A DNA stretch of 50,161 nucleotides from Clostridiales bacterium (GCA_004553715.1 SFKP01000007.1:1-50161), one strand, 5' to 3'. Counted from the stretch's first letter, positions 33,956 through 43,774 are shown. A program made the numbers and translations. The notes: generated by a model not told the origin, from the sequence alone.

Positions 33956-35227
33956 ATGTTTGTTGATTATACAAAAATATTTGTAAAATCTGGAGATGGT
34001 GGAAATGGAGCTATCACATTTAGAAGAGAAAAATATGTTGCAGCAGGAGGACCAGATGGCGGAGATGGTGGAAATGGTGGAAATGTTTATTTTATAGTAG
34101 ATCCAGATGCAAATACATTAATAAATTTTAGATATAATAAAAAATATAAAGCACAAAATGGAGAAAATGGTTCTGGTAATCGTTGTTATGGTAAGTCTGG
34201 CGAAGATTTATATATAAAAGTACCATTAGGTACAGTTATAAAAGATAGTCAAACGGGAAAAGTTATAGCAGATTTATCAGAAAAAGGACAAAAAGAATTG
34301 ATATTCCCAGGTGGACGCGGAGGAAAAGGAAATGCGCATTTTGCAACTTCTACAAGACAAGCACCAAGGTTTGCACAAAATGGAGAAAAGGGGATTGAAA
34401 AAGAAATTATATTAGAATTAAAATTGCTTGCAGATGTTGGCTTAATAGGATTTCCCAATGTAGGCAAATCTACAATACTTTCTATGGTTACATCAGCAAG
34501 ACCTAAAATTGCAGATTATCATTTTACAACTCTTGAGCCAAATTTAGGAGTAGTAAAAACAGAATATGGAGATAGCTTTGTTATAGCAGATATTCCGGGA
34601 ATTATAGAAGGAGCAAGTGAAGGCACAGGCTTAGGATTGCAATTCTTAAGACATATAGAAAGAACTCGTTTATTATTACATGTAATAGATATTTCTGGAA
34701 GTGAAAACAGAAAACCAGTAGAAGATTTTAAAATAATAAATGAAGAACTTAAAAAATATAGTGAAAAATTGAGCAAAAGAAAACAAATTATTGTTGCAAA
34801 TAAAATAGATAGTATGCAGGATGAAACCTTATATCAAGAATTAGAAGAACTTGCAAAAAAAGAAAATTTAGAAATATTTAAAGTATCTGCAGCAACAGGA
34901 GAGGGCTTAAAACAATTATTTACAAGAGTATCAGAAGTATTAAAAACACTTCCAAAAGAAAATATAATCGAAGATAATGGAGAAACTTTATATACGTTAA
35001 AAGAAGAAAAAGGATTTGATATTGTAGTAGAAAATGGCGAATATATAGTAAAAGGTCCAGATATAGACAGATTAATGAGAAGAGTTAATTTAGAAGATAA
35101 TGAATCTTTGTATTTCTTCCAAAAAATGTTAAATAATCTAGGAATAGAGGAAGCTTTAAAAAAAGCTGGGATACAAGAAGGAGACACTGTAAAATTTAAT
35201 GAGTGGGAAATGGAATGGTATAATTAA
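33956..35227 (+). CDS. obgE: Obg GTPase
   Basis: A ribosome-associated GTPase for 50S assembly and stress (and sporulation) control. 423 residues: glycine-rich Obg domain (GDGGNGAITFRREKYVAAGG), G domain with GFPNVGKST (G1), ADIPGIIEGAS (G3) and NKID (G4), and the C-terminal OCT domain (YTLKEEKGFDIVVENGEYIV). AGGAGGAAAC precedes ATG. A terminator follows. Confidence 0.97.
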   Translation: MFVDYTKIFVKSGDGGNGAITFRREKYVAAGGPDGGDGGNGGNVYFIVDPDANTLINFRYNKKYKAQNGENGSGNRCYGKSGEDLYIKVPLGTVIKDSQTGKVIADLSEKGQKELIFPGGRGGKGNAHFATSTRQAPRFAQNGEKGIEKEIILELKLLADVGLIGFPNVGKSTILSMVTSARPKIADYHFTTLEPNLGVVKTEYGDSFVIADIPGIIEGASEGTGLGLQFLRHIERTRLLLHVIDISGSENRKPVEDFKIINEELKKYSEKLSKRKQIIVANKIDSMQDETLYQELEELAKKENLEIFKVSAATGEGLKQLFTRVSEVLKTLPKENIIEDNGETLYTLKEEKGFDIVVENGEYIVKGPDIDRLMRRVNLEDNESLYFFQKMLNNLGIEEALKKAGIQEGDTVKFNEWEMEWYN

Positions 35228-35230
35228 AAA

Positions 35231-35265
35231 AGTCAAACAAAAGTGAACTTTTGTTTGACTTTTTT
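35231..35265 (+). terminator. Terminator after obgE
   Basis: AGTCAAACAAAAGT and ACTTTTGTTTGACT pair almost end to end, followed by T6. Confidence 0.87.
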
Positions 35266-35327
35266 GCTTTTATGTGATATTATGAATTTGCTAAAAAATA
35301 GATATAAAAAATATGGAGGTAAGTTTT

Positions 35328-35975
35328 ATGAAAAAGTCTAGTGAAGAATTAAATAAAAGAGAAAAAGCTATATTAAAGTTTATAGAAAAACAAGTTAAAG
35401 AAAAAGGATATCCACCATCAGTAAGGGAAATTGGAAAGGCAGTAGGCTTAAGTTCAACAGCTACAGTACACGGATATATCGAAAAATTAACACAAAAAGG
35501 GTACATAAAAAAAGAAGACCAAAAAGGAAGAACACTAAAATTATTAAAAGGTGGACTTACAGAGTCAGAACCAGAACAAAAATCATTTTACAGTGGTAGA
35601 GAAATGGTAGATGTACCAGTTATAGGTAAAATATCAGCAGGAGCTCCAATTCTTGCGGTGGAAAATGTTGTAGATACATTCCCAATACCAATAGATTTTG
35701 TTGGAAATAGCGAAAGCTTTATGCTTACTGTAAAAGGTGAAAGTATGATAGAAGCAGGAATTTTAAATGGAGATTATATTTTAATTAAAAGACAAGAAAC
35801 TGCAAGAAATGGCGAAATTGTAGTTGCTTTAATTGAAGATGAAGCTACAGTTAAGACTTTTTATAAAGAAAATGGACATATTAGATTGCAACCAGAAAAT
35901 AGCACAATGGATCCAATAATAGTGCCAGATTGCAAGATATTAGGAAAAGTTGCTGGAGTATTTAGAAAAATGTAA
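35328..35975 (+). CDS. lexA: LexA repressor
   Basis: SOS repressor. 215 residues from ATG 35328 (TGGAGGT site; the upstream in-frame ATG at 35313 lacks one). N-terminal winged helix: EKQVKEKGYPPSVREIGKAV, LSSTATVHGYIEKL. The self-cleavage Ala-Gly lies in KISAGAPILA, the catalytic Ser in GESMIEAGI and the catalytic Lys in IKRQETARNGEIVVA. I see no clear SOS box in the short upstream gap. Confidence 0.96.
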   Translation: MKKSSEELNKREKAILKFIEKQVKEKGYPPSVREIGKAVGLSSTATVHGYIEKLTQKGYIKKEDQKGRTLKLLKGGLTESEPEQKSFYSGREMVDVPVIGKISAGAPILAVENVVDTFPIPIDFVGNSESFMLTVKGESMIEAGILNGDYILIKRQETARNGEIVVALIEDEATVKTFYKENGHIRLQPENSTMDPIIVPDCKILGKVAGVFRKM

Positions 35976-35983
35976 ATAAGTAA

Positions 35984-36012
35984 TTGACAAGACTTAAAAA
36001 ATATGGTAAAAT
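35984..36012 (+). promoter_or_regulatory. Promoter of rplU-rpmA
   Basis: TTGACA (35984-35989), 17 bases, TAAAAT (36007-36012). Confidence 0.85.
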
Positions 36013-36017
36013 ATTCA

Positions 36018-36110
36018 TCTGTAAGCCGCTTAAGTTAGGTAATAAAGCAGAAAAGATGCTACCTAAATTTAAACTTAGCGAGTATTTAAAAGAAAGAAGA
36101 GGTGCTTTTC
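36018..36110 (+). ncRNA. L21 leader RNA
   Basis: The segment CTGTAAGCCGCTTAAGTTAG, a hairpin region TAGGTA...TACCTA, and AAACTTAGCGAGTATTTAAA match the pattern of the ribosomal L21 leader of Firmicutes (AAGCCGCTTAAG pairing with CTTAGCG). It lies between promoter and rplU; L21 is the presumed ligand. Confidence 0.75.
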
Positions 36111-36114
36111 GATA

Positions 36115-36555
36115 ATGTATGCAATAATCGAAGCTTGTGGAAAGCAATACAAAGTTGAAGAAGGAGAAGTTGTATTCTTTGAAAAATTAGATGTAGAAGA
36201 AGGTAAAAAAGTTACGTTTGATAATGTAATCTTAGTATCTGATGAAAAAGATGTACAAATTGGAAGTCCTTATGTAAAAGGTGCTAAAGTAGAAGGAAAA
36301 GTTGTAGCACATGGAAAAGGTAAAAAAATAATTGTTTTCAAAATGAAAGCAAAGAAAAATGAAAGAACAAAACAAGGACATAGACAACCATACACAAAAG
36401 TAGAGATTACAAAAATCAAAACAGCTGCAGAAAAAGCTACTGCTCCAAAGGAAGAGAAGGTTGTAGAAAAAACAGAAAAAGTAGCAACAACAAAATCAGC
36501 AGCAAAAACAACAACAGCTAAGAAACCAGCAACAAAGAAAACAGAAACAAAATAA
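36115..36555 (+). CDS. rplU: 50S ribosomal protein L21 with Lys/Ala-rich tail
   Basis: The normal L21 core (MYAIIEACGKQYKVEEGEVVFFEKL; HGKGKKIIVFKMKAKKNERTKQGHRQPYTKVEITKI) ends near residue 103. A 43-residue tail of K, A, T and E (KATAPKEEKVVEKTEK, TTTAKKPATKKTETK) is added, unlike the usual length of about 102. The tail is probably disordered. Followed 54 bases on by rpmA, without the prp protease gene usual in Firmicutes. Confidence 0.97.
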   Translation: MYAIIEACGKQYKVEEGEVVFFEKLDVEEGKKVTFDNVILVSDEKDVQIGSPYVKGAKVEGKVVAHGKGKKIIVFKMKAKKNERTKQGHRQPYTKVEITKIKTAAEKATAPKEEKVVEKTEKVATTKSAAKTTTAKKPATKKTETK

Positions 36556-36609
36556 GATAATTTTTTTAGAGAGATATATATACTCTAATTTTGAAGGGAG
36601 TGAATCTAA

Positions 36610-36870
36610 GTGGCACACAAAAAAGGTCAAGGTAGTGTAAAAAACGGAAGAGACAGTGAGTCTAAGCGTTTAGGTATAAAAAGAGCAGATGGAGAATTTG
36701 TTCTAGCAGGAAATATATTAGTAAGACAAAGGGGAACAAAAATGCATCCAGGTGTAAATGTAGATATAGGAAGCGATGATACACTATTTGCATTAATAGA
36801 TGGAATCGTTAAGTATGAAAGAAAAGGTAAAGACAAAAAACAAGTAAGTGTATACCCTAAAGAAGCATAG
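36610..36870 (+). CDS. rpmA: 50S ribosomal protein L27, no N-terminal extension
   Basis: 86 residues from GTG 36610 (AAGGGAGTG site). The N-terminus is MAHKKGQGSVKNGRDSESKRLG, starting directly at the mature end that reaches the peptidyl transferase centre. Most Firmicutes have a longer form cut by Prp after FF; here both the extension and the prp gene are absent, a consistent pair of losses or an ancestral state of this lineage. Confidence 0.97.
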   Translation: MAHKKGQGSVKNGRDSESKRLGIKRADGEFVLAGNILVRQRGTKMHPGVNVDIGSDDTLFALIDGIVKYERKGKDKKQVSVYPKEA

Positions 36871-36940
36871 TAAGTCAATGAATAAATTGGAATTATATGG
36901 TTTAAAGGTTGCACTTTATATCAAAGAAATTTTAACTTGA

Positions 36941-36971
36941 AAAGTATATCATTTTTTGATATACTTTTTTT
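36941..36971 (+). terminator. Terminator after rpmA
   Basis: AAAGTATATCA and TGATATACTTT pair around a T loop and are followed by Ts. Confidence 0.8.
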
Positions 36972-37019
36972 GGTGAATAGGAAAATTACTTTTTCGTTTT
37001 AGGAATAGGAGGAAATATA

Positions 37020-38378
37020 ATGCCAAAACAAACAACAATTTTTGTATGTAGCAATTGTGGCCAAGAATCTAGTAAATGGTTTGGAAAATGTCCATGTTGT
37101 AATGAATGGAATACCTGTTATGAAGAAAAAGCAATAACAAGTAAAATTGGTAAATCAAATATTAGAAAAGAGGTAGAACCTACTCCTTTAACTAAAGTAG
37201 AAAAAGGTTTATCTACAAGGATATCTACAGGTTTTGATGAATTAGATAGAGTACTTGGTGGAGGTCTTGTAAAAGGCTCTTTAACTTTACTTGGTGGCGA
37301 ACCAGGTATAGGAAAGTCTACTTTAATTTTACAACTATCAAATAAAATAAAAGGAGAAGGCAAGGTTTTATATGTTTCTGGAGAAGAATCAGCAGAACAA
37401 ATAAAAATAAGAGCAGATAGACTAGGAATAAATAATGAAAACATATTATTTTTAGGTGAAACAGATATAGATGTAATAGAGGATGTAATAAATAAATTAA
37501 ATCCAAAACTTGTAATTATAGATTCAATACAAACAATGTATTCAGAAGAAATTGGCTCTGCAGCAGGAAGTGTAAGCCAAGTACGAGAAATTACAAATAG
37601 AATAATGAAAAATTGCAAGCAAAATCAGGTAACAACGATTATAATAGGTCATGTAACAAAAGATGGAAATATTGCAGGACCAAGAGTTTTAGAACATATG
37701 GTAGATACGGTTTTATATTTAGAAGGAGAAAGATATTTTTCATATAGAATTGTAAGGGGGGTCAAAAATAGATTCGGTTCAACAAATGAATTAGGAATGT
37801 TTGAAATGCAAGAAAAAGGTATGGTCGAAATTGATAATCCTTCATCTGTTTTAATATCAGAAAGAAGCGAAAAAAAGGCAGGTTCTGTAATAGTATCTAG
37901 CATAGAAGGGACAAAGCCACTTCTTATTGAAATACAATCTCTTACAACACCAAGTATATTTGGTATGGCAAGAAGAACGGCAAATGGAATTGATTATAAC
38001 AGACTTACACTTTTAATTGCAGTGTTAGAAAAGTATACGGGTTTGCCATTAGGTTCCCAAGATGTGTATTTAAACATAGTAGGTGGAATAAAAATAAATG
38101 AGCCGGCATTAGATTTAGGCATAATACTTTCTGCAGCTTCTAGCTATAAAAATATGCCATTACCATTAGAGCTAGTAGCAATAGGAGAGGTAGGTTTAAC
38201 TGGGGAAGTCAGAAATGTAAATATGATAGAAAAGAGGTTAAGAGAAGCAGAAAAATTAGGATTTAAAACCTGTATAATACCAGAAAGTAATAAAAAGACA
38301 TTGAAAGATAATTATAAATTAGATATAATAGGTGTGAAGAATATATTAGAAACTATGAAAATTTTAGGGCTAAAATAG
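37020..38378 (+). CDS. radA: DNA repair protein RadA
   Basis: A RecA-like ATPase and branch-migration helicase. 452 residues: C4 zinc finger (FVCSNCGQESSKWFGKCPCC), Walker A GGEPGIGKST, Walker B LVIIDSIQ, the RadA-specific KNRFG motif, and a Lon-like C-terminal domain (YLNIVGGIKINEPALDLGI). AGGAGG precedes ATG. Followed by disA, the standard Firmicutes pair. Confidence 0.97.
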   Translation: MPKQTTIFVCSNCGQESSKWFGKCPCCNEWNTCYEEKAITSKIGKSNIRKEVEPTPLTKVEKGLSTRISTGFDELDRVLGGGLVKGSLTLLGGEPGIGKSTLILQLSNKIKGEGKVLYVSGEESAEQIKIRADRLGINNENILFLGETDIDVIEDVINKLNPKLVIIDSIQTMYSEEIGSAAGSVSQVREITNRIMKNCKQNQVTTIIIGHVTKDGNIAGPRVLEHMVDTVLYLEGERYFSYRIVRGVKNRFGSTNELGMFEMQEKGMVEIDNPSSVLISERSEKKAGSVIVSSIEGTKPLLIEIQSLTTPSIFGMARRTANGIDYNRLTLLIAVLEKYTGLPLGSQDVYLNIVGGIKINEPALDLGIILSAASSYKNMPLPLELVAIGEVGLTGEVRNVNMIEKRLREAEKLGFKTCIIPESNKKTLKDNYKLDIIGVKNILETMKILGLK

Positions 38379-38451
38379 AAAAGGAGGTTGAAAAAGAATT
38401 TAATTCTTTTTCTAACCAAAGTTGGTATATTAGAAAGGAATTTGATAAAGT

Positions 38452-39507
38452 ATGCAAAATGAAATATTAAAACTTATTGCTCCAGGAACCCAGTTAAGAG
38501 CAGGATTAGATAACATTTTAAAGGCAAAAACTGGAGCATTAATTATAATTGGAGATACAAAAGAGATTTTAGATATAACAGATGGTGGGTTCAAAATAAA
38601 CGAACCATACACACCAGCACGATTATATGAATTAGCAAAGATGGATGGTGCAATAGTTTTAAGTAAAGACCTAAAGACAATATTACTTGCAAATACTCAA
38701 GTAATACCATCTTCTAAGATATCAACCGAAGAAACTGGTACGAGGCATAGAACAGCAGAGCGCACCGCAAAACAAACAGGAGAACTTGTAATTAGTATTT
38801 CGCAAAGAAGAAATATAATAACAGTGTTTAAAGGCGATTTTAGATATGTAATTGAGGACACAGCCAAAATTATAACAAGAGCAAATCAGGCATTACAAAC
38901 ATTAGAGAACTATAAAAGAGTATTTGATACAAAACTTGCAATACTTAATGAATATGAATTTAATGATATCGTAACATTAGATAATGTAATTACATGCTTG
39001 CAAAGAGCTGAAATGGTTATGAAAATAGCAAAAGAAGTGCAGAACGCAATATATGAATTAGGAGAAGATGGATTACTTGTAAAAATGCAACTAGAAGAAT
39101 TAATAGAGAATATGCCAGAAGAAGAACTGTTAATTGTAAAAGATTATATTGCACCAAATAAAAGAATAACACCAGAAAAGGTATTAGAACAGATAAAAAG
39201 CGAAATGGAAATAGATATTAAAGATCAAAACAAAATAGCAAAATATTTAGGATATGAGATTTTTGAAAATTATGAAGAAATAGCAGTATATCCAAAAGGA
39301 TATAGAATTTTAAATAAAATACCAAGAATGCCGAATGTAATAGTAAATAACCTTGTAAAGAATTTTAAATCATTCCAACATATATTAGCAGCAGATATAG
39401 ACCAATTAGATGATGTAGAAGGAATAGGAGAGGTAAGAGCACGTACAATTAAGCAATCATTAAAAAGAATGGAGGAACAATTTGTATTTGATAATTTAGG
39501 AATATAA
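38452..39507 (+). CDS. disA: DNA integrity scanning diadenylate cyclase DisA
   Basis: Makes c-di-AMP from two ATP and links DNA integrity to sporulation. 351 residues. The cyclase domain has DGA (65-67) and RHR (98-100, in GTRHRTAERTA); a helical linker and a C-terminal helix-hairpin-helix DNA-binding domain follow (LDDVEGIGEVRARTIKQSL). The start lies about 70 bases after the radA stop. Confidence 0.97.
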   Translation: MQNEILKLIAPGTQLRAGLDNILKAKTGALIIIGDTKEILDITDGGFKINEPYTPARLYELAKMDGAIVLSKDLKTILLANTQVIPSSKISTEETGTRHRTAERTAKQTGELVISISQRRNIITVFKGDFRYVIEDTAKIITRANQALQTLENYKRVFDTKLAILNEYEFNDIVTLDNVITCLQRAEMVMKIAKEVQNAIYELGEDGLLVKMQLEELIENMPEEELLIVKDYIAPNKRITPEKVLEQIKSEMEIDIKDQNKIAKYLGYEIFENYEEIAVYPKGYRILNKIPRMPNVIVNNLVKNFKSFQHILAADIDQLDDVEGIGEVRARTIKQSLKRMEEQFVFDNLGI

Positions 39508-39533
39508 AAAAAAGCCGTACAACGGCTTTTTTT
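39506..39533. terminator. Bidirectional terminator, disA / VirD4-like gene
   Basis: AAAAAAAGCCGT and ACGGCTTTTTTT pair around a short loop; it ends both convergent genes. The 3' end of the minus-strand coding region begins within it. Confidence 0.88.
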
Positions 39534-41880
39534 ATTGTGTATCATCTTTTTTCTTTTTAAAGTTAAATGTAATTCCAGTATCGCTATTTATAAAGTAAGA
39601 AGCATCTGTTGTATCTGTTCTAATTGGGTCAACATCCACCCCTGAATCACCCCAGTTAATATCCGCAGGATTAAACTTCTCTTTTTTGGGAGCAGATTTT
39701 TCTTGCAAAACGCCAATATTATATTTTGAAAAATCATATTTTTTACCATAATGATGTTCTTTATATTCGCTAGATAAGAAGTCAAGTGAACCGTAATTTA
39801 CTAAGTATTTTCCATATTTATCCTTTACTTTATATACACAAGCTTTAAATCCTAAACCTTGTAATTTAGCAACGTTCATATTGTGCTTCCAATCCCATTT
39901 TACACCACCATAGTTAGAAGAGTATTCGCTTTCTTTACCTTTATCGTAAGAAGTATTAATAACCCATTCTCTTCTTTGACAGAATTCTTTTTCCCACCAA
40001 CCATAATCTTCTGGTGTACAGTTACCAAATGAGATTTTGGTAGAACAATTAGAAAATAGTGCTTGTGCAAATGGTGAACCAGGTCCTCCAAGAGAAGATA
40101 AGTTAGGAATTGAGTAAATAGTACCAATTTTAAATTTCCTAAATACTGTAAACATATCTGATAAGAATGGTTGAGCATATGAATCGAAATCATCTACATA
40201 AAGGAAATGAGGAATTCTAGTTGTTTCATTACCAGGACGGCTTTCTGCAGCTATTGTCATAAACATAAAGAAGAAACGACCAAATCCAGCATGAGCAACA
40301 AAACCTATATCTGTAGCTCTTGTACCTAAAAGTACAACTTCACCATTTTCTATACATTGTAATAAGTTTATATTGTTATATCTATTACATACGATATCTC
40401 TAATAGAGCCTGCTCTTAAAAGTACATCTAATTGAGCTGAGGCAAAGTGAATATATCTTTGCATATTAGGTCTACCTTCAGAATTTTTATAGAAGTTCTG
40501 TTCAAAATATCCAATTTGAAGAGCATATTCACGGGCAAGGTCAGGATCTTTTTTTAATTCTTCACACATAGATTCTACTACATCAAAATTATTAAAACAT
40601 ACAAGTAAATCTTCTAAAGTTGGAAGAAGTCCACCATTTAAACGAGGGAACATTACCTTAATTAACATTACTAAGTTTTGAATAGCTTGGCTTGCTGTAT
40701 CTTCCATATATGCAATTTCTGCAGATACATTTGATGCGCTATATAAACTTTTTAAAATTAAAGAGATAACTGCTGCACAAAGTGCAGGTGGATTTATAGT
40801 AAATGGATTTAATCCAGGTGAATTTGCATCAAATGGATCAATTACATGTACAGGAATTTCATAATTGTCTGCGATTTTTTTAACATTTTCTATTGTTGTA
40901 AAGTCAGGCGAAACATATGTTAATCCTAAATTTCTATAAATAATTGTTCCATCACTATTAACATGGTAAACCATTTTACCCATGTGTGAAATATATTCTT
41001 TTTCATTACCTTTTGAAGGAACTAATAAATTCAAATTAAAATGTGAGTTTAGATAATCTTTATCATAAGGACAATTTAAAACTGCAAGTCCCTGCTTTAA
41101 AGCACTATAACCTAATGATTTAGCTTGCTCCATAAGGAAAAATTTCTTTTCTAAATCTCTTGCAATCATTGGTTCCATAACTAAAGATGTTTTACCAGTA
41201 CCAGAAGGACCAACAACTAAAGTAGAATCAAATCTTCTATTTTCTAACATTTTTACAGGTTTACCAGTTACTTTATCTTTACAAATAGTTATTTCAAAGC
41301 TATATGGCCCAGTTTCCATAGGTGGATTTGAGATATCTAACCCAGCAAAATCTGTAATTGAATCTTTATAGTTATTTGGGAAAATAGGGTCATTAATTAT
41401 AGTATATAACCATTTAACTAATTTGTATCCAGGAATTAAAGGTATGTAAATTGCAAGTGCTGTAAATGCTGGCTTAATTAAATCAGAAAAATTCATGAAG
41501 AATTCTTCGTATTTTGGTAAAGAAAGTAATCCCACCCAGCCTAAAATATTTACTAGCTGTACAACTCCTGATATAAATAAAATATATAATACTACACAAA
41601 TTGTATAGAAAAATGATATTTTATCATTATTAGATTTTGGAAGTTTAGAGGGAACAGCAAATAGGTATGCAAAAATTGCACAAGCAAAAGCTAAAGTATA
41701 TGTGATAGGTCCCCAATAAGAAGTTGCAACACCAGTAGAACAAATAATTATCCATTCAACAATTCTATCTACAACTAAGTATGCTGTAATCATAGTTAGC
41801 AAAAATGCTAAAAATGTATTTCTATTAACTTTGAGTTTACTTAAAAATTTATCAAATAATTTCACGAAAAAATCCCCCAA
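39532..41880 (-). CDS. VirD4/TraG-type coupling ATPase, stand-alone
   Basis: 782 residues. Membrane segments lie at about 18-40, 52-72, 85-110 and 125-165. The ATPase domain starts near 205, with Walker A VVGPSGTGKTSLVMEPMIAR and a Walker B-like LYVDDFDSYAQPFL. The arrangement is that of type IV coupling proteins, which pump DNA or protein through conjugation systems. No relaxase or other conjugation gene lies next to it, and base composition is native, so it may have a chromosomal role in this lineage. The winged-helix protein at 3109 is a possible distant partner. RBS GGGGGA. Confidence 0.8.
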   Translation of the reverse strand: MGDFFVKLFDKFLSKLKVNRNTFLAFLLTMITAYLVVDRIVEWIIICSTGVATSYWGPITYTLAFACAIFAYLFAVPSKLPKSNNDKISFFYTICVVLYILFISGVVQLVNILGWVGLLSLPKYEEFFMNFSDLIKPAFTALAIYIPLIPGYKLVKWLYTIINDPIFPNNYKDSITDFAGLDISNPPMETGPYSFEITICKDKVTGKPVKMLENRRFDSTLVVGPSGTGKTSLVMEPMIARDLEKKFFLMEQAKSLGYSALKQGLAVLNCPYDKDYLNSHFNLNLLVPSKGNEKEYISHMGKMVYHVNSDGTIIYRNLGLTYVSPDFTTIENVKKIADNYEIPVHVIDPFDANSPGLNPFTINPPALCAAVISLILKSLYSASNVSAEIAYMEDTASQAIQNLVMLIKVMFPRLNGGLLPTLEDLLVCFNNFDVVESMCEELKKDPDLAREYALQIGYFEQNFYKNSEGRPNMQRYIHFASAQLDVLLRAGSIRDIVCNRYNNINLLQCIENGEVVLLGTRATDIGFVAHAGFGRFFFMFMTIAAESRPGNETTRIPHFLYVDDFDSYAQPFLSDMFTVFRKFKIGTIYSIPNLSSLGGPGSPFAQALFSNCSTKISFGNCTPEDYGWWEKEFCQRREWVINTSYDKGKESEYSSNYGGVKWDWKHNMNVAKLQGLGFKACVYKVKDKYGKYLVNYGSLDFLSSEYKEHHYGKKYDFSKYNIGVLQEKSAPKKEKFNPADINWGDSGVDVDPIRTDTTDASYFINSDTGITFNFKKKKDDTQ

Positions 41881-41965
41881 TCATTATATTCATACATATA
41901 CATTATCTTATAAAAATGCAAAAAAAACAAGTCTTTTTAAGGAAAAATTTTCATATATATAGATT

Positions 41966-43363
41966 ATGAACAAAAATAAAAGATCAAAATTCATGACAAA
42001 TGTTATAATTTTAATGGTATCACAACTAGTTGTTAAACTTTTTGGGATAATTTATAAACTATATTTAACTAATAAAAATAGCTTCGGAGATATTGGAAAT
42101 GCTATATACGGCGCGGCTTTTCAGGTATATGCACTTTTTTTAAGTATAGCTTCTACTGGAATTCCAAATGCTATATCTAGCATAACTTCAAAAAAATTAA
42201 GCCAAGGAAATAACAAAGGTGCATATAGAGTTTTTAAAGTAGCTTTTTCAATTTTTGGTTCTATAGGTTTTGTTTTAAGTTTGATATTATATGTTTTTTC
42301 ATCAAAAATTGCTAATATATATTTGAATATGCCTGAAACAGAGGAAGTTCTAAAGATACTTTCCACATCAATATTTTTAGTTTCTATAGAAGCAGTATTA
42401 AAAGGATTTTTTAATGGAAGAGAAAAAATGTCGTATACTGCTCATTCACAGTCGTTGGAGCAAATAGTAAAAGCAATAAGCACAATAGTAATGGTAGAAA
42501 TAATAGCGAGAGTATCTGATAAAAATACAGTTCTTATGGTGCAAGCAGCAGCAATTGCTATATTTACTTCTAATGCAGTTAGTGTACTATATTTAATGAG
42601 ACAATATATAATAGTTAGAAAAAATGTATATATAGACATAAATACGTCTGCATATTATAAAAAAGAAAGATTAAGGAATATAATAGAAAACATTTTTAGA
42701 ATAGCAATTCCAATATCATTAAGTACAATGTTATCACTTGCAACAAAAACAATAGATACATTTACTATTATAAGAATGGGCGAAAAAGTTGTAGGGTATG
42801 ACGAAATAAAACTTCAATATGGAATATTAAGTGGCAAAGTAGAAACTTTAATTTCACTTCCATATTCATTTAATATTGCAATTGCAACAACACTAATTCC
42901 GACGATTACTGCTTTAAAAGAAAAAAACGATATAAAATCGGTGAAAAGAAGAATAAAAAAATCGATATTTGCTACAATATTAATAGGATTGCCGATGTCA
43001 ATCTGCATGAGTGTGTTCTCTGATATTATTTTAAAAATTTTATTTCCGAATGCATCTTTAGGGGCAGAATTATTGAAAATAAGTGCATGGAATATAATTA
43101 TAGTAGTATTAATACAAACTGTAAATGGAGCTTTGCAAGGATTAGGGATATTTAAAATGCCAGTGATAGCTTTATCAATAGGAGGTATTTTAAAATTAAT
43201 TTTAAATCTAATATTGATAAGAATCCCCAATTTAGGCATAAAAGGGGCAATAATTTCAACAATTATGAGTCAATTAATGACTTTAATAATATGTTTGATA
43301 ACATTAAAAAAGGCTATAAATAGTATAAATTTAAAAAAACAAAGGAAAAAAAAAGGATTTTAG
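41966..43363 (+). CDS. SpoVB/MurJ-like polysaccharide flippase (MOP family)
   Basis: 465 residues with about 14 transmembrane helices. MTNVIILMVSQLVVKLFGIIYKLYL at the start, in two contiguous parts, is typical of SpoVB and YkvU type Wzx-like transporters; FNGREKMSYTAHSQSLEQIVKA and NGALQGLGIFKMPVIALSIG are further family signatures. Such proteins move lipid-linked sugars; SpoVB is needed for spore cortex. No ribosome site lies at a useful distance (AAGGA is 22 bases upstream), while TATATA at 41954-41959 fits a leaderless start. Confidence 0.88.
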   Translation: MNKNKRSKFMTNVIILMVSQLVVKLFGIIYKLYLTNKNSFGDIGNAIYGAAFQVYALFLSIASTGIPNAISSITSKKLSQGNNKGAYRVFKVAFSIFGSIGFVLSLILYVFSSKIANIYLNMPETEEVLKILSTSIFLVSIEAVLKGFFNGREKMSYTAHSQSLEQIVKAISTIVMVEIIARVSDKNTVLMVQAAAIAIFTSNAVSVLYLMRQYIIVRKNVYIDINTSAYYKKERLRNIIENIFRIAIPISLSTMLSLATKTIDTFTIIRMGEKVVGYDEIKLQYGILSGKVETLISLPYSFNIAIATTLIPTITALKEKNDIKSVKRRIKKSIFATILIGLPMSICMSVFSDIILKILFPNASLGAELLKISAWNIIIVVLIQTVNGALQGLGIFKMPVIALSIGGILKLILNLILIRIPNLGIKGAIISTIMSQLMTLIICLITLKKAINSINLKKQRKKKGF

Positions 43364-43434
43364 CAAATTTTGCCGAAAATATTAAATAGTAGAGCAATCT
43401 ACATATATTTAAATCTTTATAGGAGGTAATTTTA

Positions 43435-43713
43435 ATGAACAAAGCTGATTTAATCGCAGCAATAGCTGCAAAAACAGGAGACACAAAAAAAGGAGCAGAA
43501 GCAACAGTTAACGCTTTCGTAGAAGTTGTATCAGGTGCTTTAGTAAAGGGAGAAAAAGTTCAACTAGTTGGATTTGGTTCTTTTGAAGTAAGAAAAAGAG
43601 CAGCTAGAAAAGGAAGAAACCCACAAACTAAAGAAGAAATCAAAATACCTGCATCAAAATCTCCAGTATTCAAAGCTGGTAAAGCATTAAAAGATTTAGT
43701 AAACAACAAATAA
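43435..43713 (+). CDS. hup: HU family DNA-binding protein
   Basis: 92 residues, the histone-like nucleoid protein. MNKADLIAAIAAKTGDTKKGAE, LVGFGSFEVRKRAARKGRNP and the end KAGKALKDLVN are canonical. AGGAGGT precedes ATG. A terminator follows. Confidence 0.98.
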   Translation: MNKADLIAAIAAKTGDTKKGAEATVNAFVEVVSGALVKGEKVQLVGFGSFEVRKRAARKGRNPQTKEEIKIPASKSPVFKAGKALKDLVNNK

Positions 43714-43735
43714 TTTGGTATAAATATAATGAATA

Positions 43736-43773
43736 CAAAAAAAGAGACATTGTTATATTGTCTCTTTTTTTTA
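43736..43773. terminator. Bidirectional terminator, HU / Smr genes
   Basis: AAAAAAAGAGACA and TGTCTCTTTTTTTT pair around TTGTTATAT. Confidence 0.85.
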
Positions 43774-43774
43774 G

